Source: Nitrospirota bacterium (GTDB lineage: Bacteria; Nitrospirota; Thermodesulfovibrionia; Thermodesulfovibrionales; Dissulfurispiraceae). From it: DNA of 48,576 nt. This document shows, piece after piece, positions 22,999-32,011 of the stretch; the first letter of the stretch is position 1, and every line of letters begins with the position of its first letter. The stretch covers positions 1 to 48,576 of the forward strand of contig WSNO01000020.1 of assembly GCA_009773415.1 (NCBI GenBank), given 5' to 3'. The notes under the pieces are model-generated. The model did no database searches, had not been told where the DNA came from, and worked only from the letters and a program-made list of their open reading frames with translations. Position numbers and translations under genes: made by a program.

Positions 22999-24284
22999 GC
23001 AATGCGAAGCTGTTTTATCTTGCGTTGAAGCTGCTGACGGTAGATGCCCAGAATCTGGGCCGCTTTTGATATGTTGCCGCGGGCTTCCTGCAAAGCAGCC
23101 CAAATGAGCTCCTTTTCATAGGCCGCGACCGCCTCGCGCATTTTCGGCGTTGCGCTCCGCTTCCTGGGTGGCGACTGCTGGAGCACCTGCGGCAAGCTGG
23201 AGGGAAGAATTTCCGGACCGCTCGTGAATGAGACGGTATGCTCGATGATGTTTTCGAGTTCCCGCACATTACCCGGATACGGATAGTTCATGAGCATAGT
23301 GAGTGCGTCGTCGGAAATATCCCGGATCAGGATGTCCTTTCGTTTCGGGGCGTGCTTCCGGATAAAGTGCTGCACGAGAAGCGGGACATCCTCCATGCGC
23401 TGGCGCAATGTCGGCAAATGAATGTTGATGACATTCAGACGGTAGTAAAGATCTTCGCGAAACGTGCCTTTCCTGCAGAGCGCCTTCAGATCCTGGTTGG
23501 TCGCGGCAATAAACCGGACATCAACATGGTGAACACGGGCGCCTCCCACCCGCATGAATTCACCCTCCTGGATGACACGGAGCACCTTCGTCTGGAAAAG
23601 CGGCGAAACGTCGCCGATCTCATCGAAGAAAACCGTTCCGCCATCGGCGAGTTCAAGAATCCCCTTTTTGGTATAGTTCGCGCCGGTAAAGGCGCCTTTC
23701 TCAAAACCGAAGAGCTCCGATTCCAGAAGGGTGTCGGGGATGGCACTGCAGTTAATGGTCATAAAGGACTTCTGACTGCGAGGACTCCAGCGGTGGATAG
23801 CGCGGGCAACCGGCTCCTTGCCGGTGCCGCTTTCGCCGGTAATCAGAACGTTGCTCTCGGTCAGGGCAGCTTTCTTGATGAGGCCGAAGACATCCTGCAT
23901 GAGCACGCTTTTGCCGATAATCTCATCAAAGCCCTCGCTATGCGTCAGAAACTTGCGTTTGTGCTTCGCTATCGTCTGTTCTATTGCCTTCCGCGTCAGG
24001 CTTTTTTCGATGATGTCGCTGACGCCGAGTTGCATCGCCTCTATCGCAACGGCAATCTCCGCAGCCGAAAACCCGACGACCGGCAGCCTCTGGCGCAACT
24101 GAAGCAGGCTGTCGCGCCACTCGTCCAGAGAAAGATCAAGAAACGCGATGTCATATCGGTCAAGTAATACGCCGTCAGGATGCTGGCTTTTCCGCTTCTG
24201 CCCCATGACCGTGCACTCGGAACAAAACGGCTTCAGCAGGCTTTCGATCTCTTTCGAATCGGATATGACAAGAATCTTGGGCAT
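22992..24284 (-). CDS. Sigma-54-dependent transcriptional activator (NtrC type)
   Basis: 430 residues. A receiver-like N-terminus (1-110) keeps an Asp at 50 (AFLDLSL) and a Lys near 94, but has only one acidic residue where regulators usually have two (ISDS instead of VDDE), so phosphorylation may be altered. The AAA+ domain (about 118-345) has Walker A GESGTGKE (150-157), GAFTGA (197-202, sigma-54 contact) and Walker B GGTVFFDEIG. The C-terminal Fis-type HTH (about 385-428) contains NISKAAQILGIYRQQLQRKI. No partner kinase is adjacent. Divergent from the PPSR gene with 129 bp between them. Confidence 0.93.
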   Translation of the reverse strand: MPKILVISDSKEIESLLKPFCSECTVMGQKRKSQHPDGVLLDRYDIAFLDLSLDEWRDSLLQLRQRLPVVGFSAAEIAVAIEAMQLGVSDIIEKSLTRKAIEQTIAKHKRKFLTHSEGFDEIIGKSVLMQDVFGLIKKAALTESNVLITGESGTGKEPVARAIHRWSPRSQKSFMTINCSAIPDTLLESELFGFEKGAFTGANYTKKGILELADGGTVFFDEIGDVSPLFQTKVLRVIQEGEFMRVGGARVHHVDVRFIAATNQDLKALCRKGTFREDLYYRLNVINIHLPTLRQRMEDVPLLVQHFIRKHAPKRKDILIRDISDDALTMLMNYPYPGNVRELENIIEHTVSFTSGPEILPSSLPQVLQQSPPRKRSATPKMREAVAAYEKELIWAALQEARGNISKAAQILGIYRQQLQRKIKQLRIAT

Positions 24285-24413
24285 ACACGTTTATTGTATA
24301 ACAACCAATGCGGCAAATAAAAGGATTGGACAGGTATGGACCTGGCATTAATGACTGCAGGATTGCTAAACTACTGTTATTCTCAATAGACAAAAAGGGA
24401 GCTTATCGCACTG

Positions 24414-25223
24414 ATGAAGAAGATATTTATTCTGTCTGACGGAACCGGCCAGAGCGGTATTGATGTGTTACGCGCCGCGCTTGTGCAGTTTCATGATTCA
24501 CCGGTAACCTTCACTATCCACTCGCGCGTCGAGACCCGCGAGAGGGTGAAGGAGCTCCTCATCGATGCGAAAAAGAAAGATGCCTTTGTGGCTTTCACCT
24601 TCGTCAAAAAGGACATCCGTGATTACGTGCATCAGTATTGCTTACGGCATCATATCGTCCACTTCGACATACTCGGCCCAATCATCCGCATTCTCTCCTC
24701 CTATCTTGGCGTTGCGCCGCTCGAGAAAGCGGCGCTTTTGCGCAAGGTTGACGAGCGCTATTTTCGCCGGATAGAAGCGATTGAATTCTCGATTGTCCAT
24801 GATGACGGCAAAAGCATCGAGCGGCTGGATGCTGCAGACATTATCATCGTTGGACTGTCCCGTACGTCGAAAACCCCGACTTCATTTTTCCTGGCACAGC
24901 AGGGGTACAAGGTGGTCAATATTCCGATTACCCCTCCCCTTGCATTGCCTGACGCGCTTTTCGAGACAGATCAGGGGAAAATTGTCTGCCTCCAGATGGA
25001 ACCCGAAGTTTTGCAGAAAGTGCGCCTTGCGAGGCTGCATCATGCGCACACATCCGACAATACCTATACCAACCTGAAGCGAATTTACGAAGAGGCAGAG
25101 CATGTGGAAGAACTGCTCAGGAAACACCGTCAATGGAAAGTTGTAAACACAACAAACAAATCGGTCGAGGAAACGTCAAGAGAGATTATCGATTTTGTCA
25201 TCGGCAAGGACGTTGTTATATAG
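24414..25223 (+). CDS. ppsR: PEP synthase/PPDK regulatory kinase-pyrophosphorylase (PPSR/PDRP, DUF299)
   Basis: 269 residues, standard for the family. It opens with IFILSDGTGQSGIDVLR and has the P-loop GLSRTSKTPTS at about residues 146-156, the ADP-binding hallmark. Members phosphorylate (ADP-dependent) and dephosphorylate (Pi-dependent) the Thr two residues from the catalytic His of PEP synthase or PPDK, switching the enzyme off and on. The PEP-synthase-like protein in this window has a suitable Thr517-Gly-His519, so it is a candidate target, although a canonical PpsA or PPDK elsewhere is equally possible. Start ATG 24414 has GGAG about 15 nt upstream. Confidence 0.93.
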   Translation: MKKIFILSDGTGQSGIDVLRAALVQFHDSPVTFTIHSRVETRERVKELLIDAKKKDAFVAFTFVKKDIRDYVHQYCLRHHIVHFDILGPIIRILSSYLGVAPLEKAALLRKVDERYFRRIEAIEFSIVHDDGKSIERLDAADIIIVGLSRTSKTPTSFFLAQQGYKVVNIPITPPLALPDALFETDQGKIVCLQMEPEVLQKVRLARLHHAHTSDNTYTNLKRIYEEAEHVEELLRKHRQWKVVNTTNKSVEETSREIIDFVIGKDVVI

Positions 25224-25277
25224 CAGTAAGGGCGGCTTCTGCTGTTTGCTGAATTCTGTTTTTCTGGAGGTATCGCC

Positions 25278-25481
25278 ATGACGGCCACACTGAAGATATC
25301 CGGAATGAGCTGCATGCACTGCGTGAATCGTGTAAAAAAGGCTGTTGATGCCCTGGGAGTGGCCAGAACCGATGTACAGATCGGCGTAGCTACCGTAGAA
25401 TTTGATGAGGCGCAGCTTTCGGCAGATGCCGTAAAAAAAGCCGTTGAAGAGGCCGGCTACACTGTTATAAGCGTTTCCTGA
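25278..25481 (+). CDS. Heavy-metal-associated domain protein (CopZ-like metallochaperone)
   Basis: 67 residues: one HMA domain with the metal site GMSCMHC (Cys13 and Cys16) and the usual ferredoxin-like alternation (VRTDVQIGVATVEFDE reads VARTDVQIGVATVEF here). Ribosome site GGAGG lies 8 nt upstream of ATG 25278. CopZ-like proteins carry Cu(I) to P-type ATPases or sensors. No ATPase gene is adjacent. Convergent with pheT across a strong hairpin. The stop is UGA. Confidence 0.92.
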   Translation: MTATLKISGMSCMHCVNRVKKAVDALGVARTDVQIGVATVEFDEAQLSADAVKKAVEEAGYTVISVS

Positions 25482-25494
25482 CCCTCATGCACAA

Positions 25495-25528
25495 AAGAAA
25501 GAGTCCCGCGCGAAAGGGACTCTTTCTT
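25495..25528. terminator. Bidirectional terminator between copZ-like gene and pheT
   Basis: Thirteen-bp hairpin (arms AAGAAAGAGTCCC and its complement, 8-nt loop) with T-rich tails on both strands. It lies between convergent genes and can serve both. Confidence 0.8.
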
Positions 25529-25558
25529 GTATTCTGTATGCTGCATGCTCAAAAAGCT

Positions 25559-27649
25559 TTATGCGCGAACATGGCCGCCGGTCTTTTCAGAGACATGCTG
25601 AACGAGTTCCGCATGAACAGCATCTACTTCATCATCCGTCAGTGTGCGATCAATCGCACGGTAGCGGACACTGAAGGCAACACTCTTCTTCCCTTCACCG
25701 AGCGAAGCTCCCTGATACACATCGAAAATAGCAGTATCCTCAATTACGTCGGAACGGAATGCGCGGACATGGCCAAGAATGGCGGCAGCGTCCAGTGAGG
25801 CATCCACCACCAGCGCAGTGTCGCGCTCCACAAAAGGGAAACGGGCAATCGCACGATAGTCCGCTCCGGCGCCAATATGCGGCATCAGGGATGTCAGGTC
25901 AAGCTCAACGACAATGACGGACGGTTTCTGCGCCTTGATGTCGAGCGTATTGACGACCAGCGGCGACAGCACCCCCGCAAAGCCGATCTTGCTCTCGCCG
26001 ATAAAAATATCAGCCGACTGGCCCGGATGCAGAAACGGCTCCTCCGAGCGTTTCCAGCAGACACCGGAAAGACGCATATCCGCAAACAACGCCTCAAGCA
26101 ACCCTTTGACGTGATAGAAATCGGGAGTCTCGTCACGATAAAGGCTTTTTATCTTTTCACGATACACGAGCGCCGCAAGATGTTCGCGCTCTTCAGGAAG
26201 CGCTTCGCCGGGACGCCCGAGAAAGATCCGCGCCTGCTCGAACAGCCGGAGCTCGCGGTTGCCCTGGGCAACATTTGTTGCCAGATTCCGGATGAGCGAC
26301 GGCAGCATGAAGGTCCGCATAAAGGCGTCTTCCTCGCGAAGCGGATTCTGCACGCGAACACAGACGTTCCGTTCATCGTCGGCAGCAAGGCGAAGCAGAT
26401 CCAGGTCTGCCTTGCCTATGAAGCTGTAGTTAATGGTTTCTGTATATCCGGAGGTCAGAAATGCAGCGCGAATCTTCCGCTTCAACGGCATGATTTTCCC
26501 GGCAGTGCTGACCGCATCATCGGCGGCAAATGCCGTGCGGGGCAACTCCGGTGAAATATTGTCAAACCCGACCATGCGGGCCACTTCTTCGATGACATCC
26601 TCTTCCATCGTAATGTCACGCCTGTACGGCGGCGTCTTCACGATGAAAAACTCCCGGGAGCCTTCCGTAATGTCGAGACCAAGCCCTTGCAGGCTCTCGA
26701 GAATCCGGCCATGGGTCAGGGCAAGCCCCAGCACATGGTTAACGCGACTGTAGCGGACCTTCACCTCGTACGGATGCCATCTCTTCGGATAAATATCCAG
26801 CTTGCCGTACATCGCGCCCTGCGCGAGATCCTTGATGAGCAGTGCTGCACGATCAAGAGCCTTTTTCATAATCTTGATATCGGTTCCGCGCTCAAAACGG
26901 TAGGAAGATTCGGTCTTCAGCCCAAGTGTTCTTGATGTCCTGCGGATTGAAGTCGGCTCAAAGTATGCGCTCTCAATAAAGACATCCGTCGTCAAATCTT
27001 TCACTTCGGTATTGAGCCCTCCCATAACGCCTGCGACCGCTACCGGAACTTCTGCATCCCAGATAAGCAGCATATCAGGGTCAATCCGGCGTTCCTCACC
27101 GTCAAGAGTGTAGAATCGCATCGGATTGTCGGACTGCAGGACGCTGCGCGGCGTGCCGACCCTGATGCGACCGCCTTTCAGCAGATTCAGGTCAAACGCG
27201 TGCAGCGGGTGGCCGAACTCCAGCAGCACATAGTTTGTGACGTCTACGACATTGTTGATGGCACGGACACCGCATTTCTCCAGCCGTTCCCGCATCCAGG
27301 CGGGAGAAGGTCCGATCTTCACATTCCGCACGATGCGTCCCGCATATCGGTTGCAGAGTTCGGCATCAAGCACATCGATATTGAAATCAAGCGCCTTCGC
27401 CTCTGAGACGATAGTGAGATCCGGCAGATTCACCGATCTGCCGTACAGCGCCGCAACTTCGCGAGCAATTCCGACTACGCTCAGGCAGTCCGGGCGGTTC
27501 GGCGTAACATTCACTTCAAATACAGCGTCGTCACCGATGCGCTCAATCGCCTCAACCTCAAACCCGGACATGGTCAGACGATGGGCAAGCGCCTCCGGAG
27601 CATCGCTGATTTCAACAAACTCTTTCAGCCAATTAAATGGAACACGCAT
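25559..27649 (-). CDS. pheT: Phenylalanyl-tRNA synthetase beta subunit, lacking the EMAP/OB domain
   Basis: 696 residues against about 795 in E. coli. It opens [14 protein letters not shown] and, after only about 40 residues, reaches FEVNVTPNRPDCLSVVGIAREVA, which in most PheT proteins comes after an EMAP-type tRNA-binding OB fold of about 110 residues. That domain is absent. B3/B4 (editing, about 95-270; NNVVDVTNYVLLEFGHPLHAFD), B5 (about 280-350), the catalytic-like core and the C-terminal FDX-ACB domain (about 600-694) are present. The start overlaps the pheS stop (TGATG), so translation is coupled. It is the last gene of thrS-infC-rpmI-rplT-pheS-pheT. Confidence 0.95.
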   Translation of the reverse strand: MRVPFNWLKEFVEISDAPEALAHRLTMSGFEVEAIERIGDDAVFEVNVTPNRPDCLSVVGIAREVAALYGRSVNLPDLTIVSEAKALDFNIDVLDAELCNRYAGRIVRNVKIGPSPAWMRERLEKCGVRAINNVVDVTNYVLLEFGHPLHAFDLNLLKGGRIRVGTPRSVLQSDNPMRFYTLDGEERRIDPDMLLIWDAEVPVAVAGVMGGLNTEVKDLTTDVFIESAYFEPTSIRRTSRTLGLKTESSYRFERGTDIKIMKKALDRAALLIKDLAQGAMYGKLDIYPKRWHPYEVKVRYSRVNHVLGLALTHGRILESLQGLGLDITEGSREFFIVKTPPYRRDITMEEDVIEEVARMVGFDNISPELPRTAFAADDAVSTAGKIMPLKRKIRAAFLTSGYTETINYSFIGKADLDLLRLAADDERNVCVRVQNPLREEDAFMRTFMLPSLIRNLATNVAQGNRELRLFEQARIFLGRPGEALPEEREHLAALVYREKIKSLYRDETPDFYHVKGLLEALFADMRLSGVCWKRSEEPFLHPGQSADIFIGESKIGFAGVLSPLVVNTLDIKAQKPSVIVVELDLTSLMPHIGAGADYRAIARFPFVERDTALVVDASLDAAAILGHVRAFRSDVIEDTAIFDVYQGASLGEGKKSVAFSVRYRAIDRTLTDDEVDAVHAELVQHVSEKTGGHVRA

Positions 27650-28656
27650 CAGAATTGCCTCAGAAATCGCAGATCATTTTCAAAGAAGAGCCGGATGTCA
27701 TCGACGCGGTACTTCAGCATCGTGATTCGCTCAACGCCCATGCCGAATGCAAAGCCTGTATATCGCTCCGTGTCGATTCCGCAAAAGCCGAGCACCTTCG
27801 GGTTCACCATGCCGGCACCGAGCACCTCAAGAAACCCGGAGCCCTTGCAGACACGGCAGCCCGCGCCGCCGCAGAGAATGCAACCTATATCGACCTCGGC
27901 CGACGGTTCCGTGAAGGGGAAAAAACTCGGGCGAAACCGCACCGGCACCTGCGGGCCAAACATCTGATGGACGAATGTTTCAAGCACGCCCTTCAGGTTG
28001 CTGAAGGTTATGCCTTCATCGACCATCAGACCCTCGACCTGATGAAACATCGGTGTATGAGAAACGTCGGCATCACACCGGTAGACTTTCCCGGGCGCAA
28101 TGAACCGGAGCGGCGGTTTTTTCTGCTCCATCACCCGCACCTGCACCGGCGAGGTATGCGTGCGGAGCACTACATCATCGCTCACATAAAAGGTATCCTG
28201 CATGTCTCGGGCAGGATGGTCCTTCGGGATATTCAAGGCTTCAAAATTGTAGCGATCAAGTTCAACTTCTGGCCCCTCCTCGACAGAAAAGCCCATGCGA
28301 ACAAAAATATCGATAATCTCGCTGAGAACCGTGTTGATGGGGTGTTCGCGGCCGATACCGGCAGTCCGCCCCGGAAGGGTGATGTCGATGGATTCGGAAG
28401 CAAGGCGCTTCGCAAGGTCCTTCCGGGTCAGTTCGTCTTCCCGCGCGGAACAGGCCGCTTCAATCGCATCTTTCAGTTCATTGATGCGCTTGCCTGCCGG
28501 AGGCCGATCTTCGGCAGAAAGAGTTCCGAGAGACTTCACCTGCAGCGTGATGAGCCCCTTTTTGCCTAAATACCTGGCTTTCAGCTGTGCCAGTTCCGGC
28601 AGCGATGTAATCGTTTTCAGTTCTTCAATAGCAGTATTTTTCAGTTCTTCACTCAT
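27649..28656 (-). CDS. pheS: Phenylalanyl-tRNA synthetase alpha subunit
   Basis: 335 residues from ATG 28656; an upstream in-frame start would read through the terminator hairpin, so it is rejected. The N-terminal coiled coil (about 1-85) is followed by the class II catalytic core with motif 2 ([19 protein letters not shown] is given here in part: [10 protein letters not shown]) and motif 3 ([14 protein letters not shown]). Pairs with PheT to form the alpha2-beta2 enzyme charging tRNA-Phe. A hairpin with T-tract separates it from rplT and may act as an attenuator. The stop is UGA. Confidence 0.96.
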   Translation of the reverse strand: MSEELKNTAIEELKTITSLPELAQLKARYLGKKGLITLQVKSLGTLSAEDRPPAGKRINELKDAIEAACSAREDELTRKDLAKRLASESIDITLPGRTAGIGREHPINTVLSEIIDIFVRMGFSVEEGPEVELDRYNFEALNIPKDHPARDMQDTFYVSDDVVLRTHTSPVQVRVMEQKKPPLRFIAPGKVYRCDADVSHTPMFHQVEGLMVDEGITFSNLKGVLETFVHQMFGPQVPVRFRPSFFPFTEPSAEVDIGCILCGGAGCRVCKGSGFLEVLGAGMVNPKVLGFCGIDTERYTGFAFGMGVERITMLKYRVDDIRLFFENDLRFLRQF

Positions 28657-28685
28657 ATCAGCGTTCCCGTCTGTATCTTTCGGTA

Positions 28686-28728
28686 AGAAAATGCGTCTTT
28701 CCGGGTGCCAGCGCCCGGAAAGACGCAT
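28686..28728 (-). terminator. Hairpin terminator/attenuator between rplT and pheS
   Basis: Perfect 15-bp GC-rich inverted repeat (28691-28705 with 28714-28728, 8-nt loop) followed on the minus strand by TTTTCTT. It sits 16 nt after the rplT stop and about 30 nt before the pheS start. It can lower pheST expression relative to ribosomal proteins or act as an attenuator; no Phe-rich leader peptide is visible. Confidence 0.8.
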
Positions 28729-28743
28729 GCCGACAACGACAAA

Positions 28744-29091
28744 TCAGCGATTGACCTGTGAGACAAGTGCCTTGAAGGCGTCCATGTCACTGTACGCAAG
28801 CTCTGCAAGCGAACGGCGATCCAGCTCAATGTTCGCCTTTTTCAGACGATCCATGAACTGGCTGTATGTCAGGCCGAGCGGTCGGACTGCAGCATTGATG
28901 CGCGCAATCCAGAGCGCCCTGAATTCACGTTTCTTCAGTCTCCGATCGTTGTAGGCAGCAAGCAGGGCCTTGTTGACCTGCTCCTTGGCATTGACGAAAA
29001 GACGGCTTTTTCCGCCGACATACCCTTTTGCTCTGTCAAGGACTTTTTTATGACGCTGTTTCGTCTTGAATCCACCACGTGCTCTTGGCAT
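28744..29091 (-). CDS. rplT: 50S ribosomal protein L20
   Basis: 115 residues from ATG 29091 (AAGGAGG 8 nt upstream), starting [18 protein letters not shown], typical for L20. It binds 23S rRNA early in 50S assembly and in many bacteria represses its own operon by binding a leader. The 173-nt gap from rpmI to rplT contains no gene that I can support and may hold such a structured region. The UGA stop here shows that UGA is a normal terminator codon in this genome. Confidence 0.97.
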   Translation of the reverse strand: MPRARGGFKTKQRHKKVLDRAKGYVGGKSRLFVNAKEQVNKALLAAYNDRRLKKREFRALWIARINAAVRPLGLTYSQFMDRLKKANIELDRRSLAELAYSDMDAFKALVSQVNR

Positions 29092-29264
29092 TATTGTTCC
29101 TCCTTGCATCCGAATCTGGCAGTCCTGGTTGGCCAGGGACGGATTCATTGCTGTTCAAAATGATGAACGAAAATTTTAATAAAAACAGGCAGGTTCTGTC
29201 GAGACCCCCCTGTGCCTTGTTCACGACTCCTTCGGACACTTCCGAGGGCACTGCCCGCTGACGG

Positions 29265-29462
29265 CTACTGATACGGAAGCAGTTTCTTGATTCTGTCCTC
29301 AAATACCTCAGGGATCAGGCTGCCTCCGCGAAGACCGCGGATTCTTTTCGGGCTCTTGCCGGTAAGCAGATGCCCCCGGTATGCCTTGTATCTCCTGACC
29401 TTGCCGCTGCCGGTCACGCTGAACCGTTTGGCAGCGCCTCTGTGCGTCTTAAGTTTCGGCAT
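29265..29462 (-). CDS. rpmI: 50S ribosomal protein L35
   Basis: 65 residues, [20 protein letters not shown] at the start and IKKLLPYQ at the end, both diagnostic for L35. AAGGAGG lies upstream of ATG 29462. It lies between infC and rplT as in most bacteria. The 102-nt infC-rpmI spacer can form an imperfect hairpin with a T-rich tail (around 29505-29550), of uncertain role. Confidence 0.97.
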   Translation of the reverse strand: MPKLKTHRGAAKRFSVTGSGKVRRYKAYRGHLLTGKSPKRIRGLRGGSLIPEVFEDRIKKLLPYQ

Positions 29463-29564
29463 GTCTACCTCCTTTGCAGAAAAAATGAAATGTCAAAGAA
29501 ATGAAAGAAAGGGGAATCCGCAACGATTTGCGCCGCTTCCCTTTCTCCTTATTCGCTTTGCCCT

Positions 29565-30068
29565 TTATTTGCTGCTCGGCGCAACAACCATTGTAATGTG
29601 GTTGCCGTCAAGCCTCGGCTGCTGTTCAATGGTGAACTTCCCCGGAAGCGCAACCTTGATCTTCTCAAATACCTTCATGCCAAGCTCAGGCCGCACAATC
29701 TCGCGGCCGCGAAAGTACATGGTGACTTTTGCTTTATCTCCCTCATCTAGGAAACGCCGTACATTGCGGATCTTCAGCCCAAGATCGTGCTCCGAAATCT
29801 GAGGACGGATTTTAACCTCTTTTAGGTCTGTCGTCTTCTTCTGGGTGCTCTTCTTCCCCATCTGGTATTTATACTTGCCGTAGTCCATTACCCGGCACAC
29901 CGGCGGGGTGGCAGTCGCAGCGACTTCCACAAGGTCAAAACCCTTTTCCCGTGCAATCTGGAGAGCCTGGGAGGTAGGAACCACGCCGAGTTGCCCTCCC
30001 TCGTCGTCGATCAGACGGACCTCGCGGACCCTGATCTGCTCGTTCACTCTGACAATGTCTTTACTGAT
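29565..30068 (-). CDS. infC: Translation initiation factor IF-3, probably starting at AUC
   Basis: 167 residues if started at ATC 30068 (ISKDIVRVNEQIRV). The only nearby ATG (30086) lies directly before the Shine-Dalgarno GGAGGTGA (30080-30073), so the ribosome site would be inside the gene; ATC is 6 nt after GGAGGT. Non-AUG starts (AUU, AUC, AUA) are conserved in infC and let IF-3 repress its own synthesis, so AUC fits. N-domain (about 1-75, EVAATATPPVCRVMDYGKY) and C-domain (about 85-167, EVKIRPQISEHDLGLKI) are complete. The factor binds 30S and enforces correct start-codon selection. Confidence 0.93.
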   Translation of the reverse strand: MSKDIVRVNEQIRVREVRLIDDEGGQLGVVPTSQALQIAREKGFDLVEVAATATPPVCRVMDYGKYKYQMGKKSTQKKTTDLKEVKIRPQISEHDLGLKIRNVRRFLDEGDKAKVTMYFRGREIVRPELGMKVFEKIKVALPGKFTIEQQPRLDGNHITMVVAPSSK

Positions 30069-30118
30069 GTTGTCACCTCCGTGCATGCGGATCGGACGGC
30101 AGCCCCGTCTGTCCGCGT

Positions 30119-32011
30119 TTACTGTTTGTTTCGAACTGCTTCCGAGAGGAAGCCCGCAAACTCCTCTATGGTATAGGGACCGATGTTTTCACCATCCCGT
30201 TTGCGTACCGTAATTTTTCTTTCTTCGACCTCACGGTCGCCAAGAAGAACAAGGTACGGTATCTTCTTCATTGTTGCACGGCGAATCTTGAAGCCGATCT
30301 TCTCATTGTCGGCGTCAAGCTGCACGCGGAACCCCTGTGCTCTAAGCTGCTGATACACCTCCTGCGCAAACGGCTCATGCCGCTCCGCAATGGTCAGCAC
30401 GGCAACCTGCGTCGGCGTCAGCCAGACCGGGAAGTTTCCGGCATAATGTTCGACGAGAATACCGAAGAAACGCTCAAGCGACCCCATAAGCGCTCGGTGA
30501 ATCATGATTGGACGGTGGTCCTTGCCGTCGCTGCCGCGATAATTCATATCGAACCGGTCAGGATTGTTGAAGTCCAGTTGTATGGTGCTGCACTGCCAGG
30601 AACGGTTCAGGGCATCCTTGATCTTGATATCGATTTTCGGTCCGTAGAATGCGCCGCCGCCCTCGTCAATATGGTGCGGCAGATTGCCTGCCTCAAGCGC
30701 TCTCTTCAGCGCTTCTGTGGAACACTCCCATATTTCCGGGGTTCCGACAAACTTTTCTGGCTGAGTAGACAGGTAAATGTCATAGCTCTCAAAGCCGAAT
30801 GTATTCAGCACAAAGAGCGTGAAATTGAGAATCTTCCGGATTTCGTTTTCTATCTGGTCTTCCCGGCAGAAGATGTGCGCATCGTCCTGCGTGAAGCCAC
30901 GAACCCGGAGAAGGCCGTGCAGTACGCCCGACTTCTCGTAGCGATAAACCGTGCCGAGCTCTGCATAACGAATCGGAAGCTCGCGATAGCTTCGCAATGA
31001 ACTCTTGTAAATACTGATATGAAACGGACAGTTCATCGGCTTCAGTTCATACGCAACGTCGTCAATTTCCATCGGCTCGTACATGTTCTCGCGATAAAAC
31101 TGCCAGTGTCCGCTCCGCTCCCAGAGCTTCAGCTGCGCAATATGCGGTGTATACAGAATCTGGTAGTCCGCCTTGACATGCTCGTCGCGCCAGAAGTCTT
31201 CAATTGTCCTGCGTATGACGGAGCCGTTGGGATGCCAGAGAATCAGTCCCGAACCAATCTCATCATCAGTCGAAAAGAGGTCCAGCTCCCTGCCGATACG
31301 GCGATGGTCGCGCTTTTTCACTTCTTCGAGAAAATCGAGGTATGCCTTCAGTTCATCCTTCGTTTCGAAGCTCGTGCCGTAGATGCGCTGAAGCATCCTG
31401 TTTTTCGCGTCGCCGCGCCAGTATGCGCCGGCAACGCTCAGAAGCTTGAACGCCTTCACCCGTCCGGTGCGAAGCACATGCGGCCCGCGGCAGAGATCGA
31501 CAAAGCCGTCCTCGTCATACAGAGATACGGTTTCATCATGGATAGCTTCGACAAGCTCGACTTTATACGCTTCTCCCATCTGCTCAAACAGGGCGATTGC
31601 TTCCGCCCTGGAAACAACCTTCCGGACAAACGGGGAATTCTTCTTGATGATCTCCTTCATCTTCGTCTCGATTTTTGAGAGGTCTTCAGGAGTGAACGGC
31701 TCCGCCCGGTCGAAGTCGTAATAGAACCCATCGTCTATGGCGGGACCGATGGCAACTTTGGTGTCGGGGAACAGAAGCTTCACCGCATGCGCCATGATAT
31801 GCGACGTGCTGTGACGATACAGATCTTTTCCTTCAGGCAAAGCGAATGTGATGAGTTCGACGGCAGCATCAGGCGCAGCCGTTTCCGCGGCGGAGAGGTC
31901 AGTCAGGTCACCGTTGATCTTGAGGGCAAGCGCCCGTGATGCTTCGACATCCTTTTTGAGCTCAGCCGGCTCACGGTTGGTAACCGTACCGTCAGGCAGG
32001 ATTAGTTTGAT
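30119..32011 (-). CDS. thrS: Threonyl-tRNA synthetase with non-AUG (AUC) start or start-proximal frameshift
   Basis: About 630 residues when the frame is carried upstream of the TTG at 31840. The added part (IKLILPDGTVTNREPAELKK onward) is a normal TGS domain, and the total then equals the usual 635-640. No ATG, GTG or TTG lies in frame before it. ATC at 32011 is 6 nt after GGAGGA (32023-32018), the same spacing as in infC. The only ATG (32016) is out of frame and reads four codons to a stop. The catalytic core has HSTSHIMAHAV, the Zn-site region (MNCPFHISIY, RELPIRYAELGTVYR) and the C-terminal anticodon domain. First gene of thrS-infC-rpmI-rplT-pheST. Confidence 0.9.
   Translation of the reverse strand: MKLILPDGTVTNREPAELKKDVEASRALALKINGDLTDLSAAETAAPDAAVELITFALPEGKDLYRHSTSHIMAHAVKLLFPDTKVAIGPAIDDGFYYDFDRAEPFTPEDLSKIETKMKEIIKKNSPFVRKVVSRAEAIALFEQMGEAYKVELVEAIHDETVSLYDEDGFVDLCRGPHVLRTGRVKAFKLLSVAGAYWRGDAKNRMLQRIYGTSFETKDELKAYLDFLEEVKKRDHRRIGRELDLFSTDDEIGSGLILWHPNGSVIRRTIEDFWRDEHVKADYQILYTPHIAQLKLWERSGHWQFYRENMYEPMEIDDVAYELKPMNCPFHISIYKSSLRSYRELPIRYAELGTVYRYEKSGVLHGLLRVRGFTQDDAHIFCREDQIENEIRKILNFTLFVLNTFGFESYDIYLSTQPEKFVGTPEIWECSTEALKRALEAGNLPHHIDEGGGAFYGPKIDIKIKDALNRSWQCSTIQLDFNNPDRFDMNYRGSDGKDHRPIMIHRALMGSLERFFGILVEHYAGNFPVWLTPTQVAVLTIAERHEPFAQEVYQQLRAQGFRVQLDADNEKIGFKIRRATMKKIPYLVLLGDREVEERKITVRKRDGENIGPYTIEEFAGFLSEAVRNKQ

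Noticed and set aside
23238-24167. 309-residue plus-strand open frame opposite the sigma-54 activator
   Set aside because: Antisense shadow of a gene with intact catalytic motifs.
24285-24413. Sigma-54 (-24/-12) promoter in the divergent gap
   Set aside because: A TGGCA and a TTGCT word occur, but their spacing is too long for a -24/-12 element.
27637-28569. 310-residue plus-strand open frame opposite pheS
   Set aside because: Antisense shadow of a firmly identified gene; composition reflects the codon pattern of pheS.
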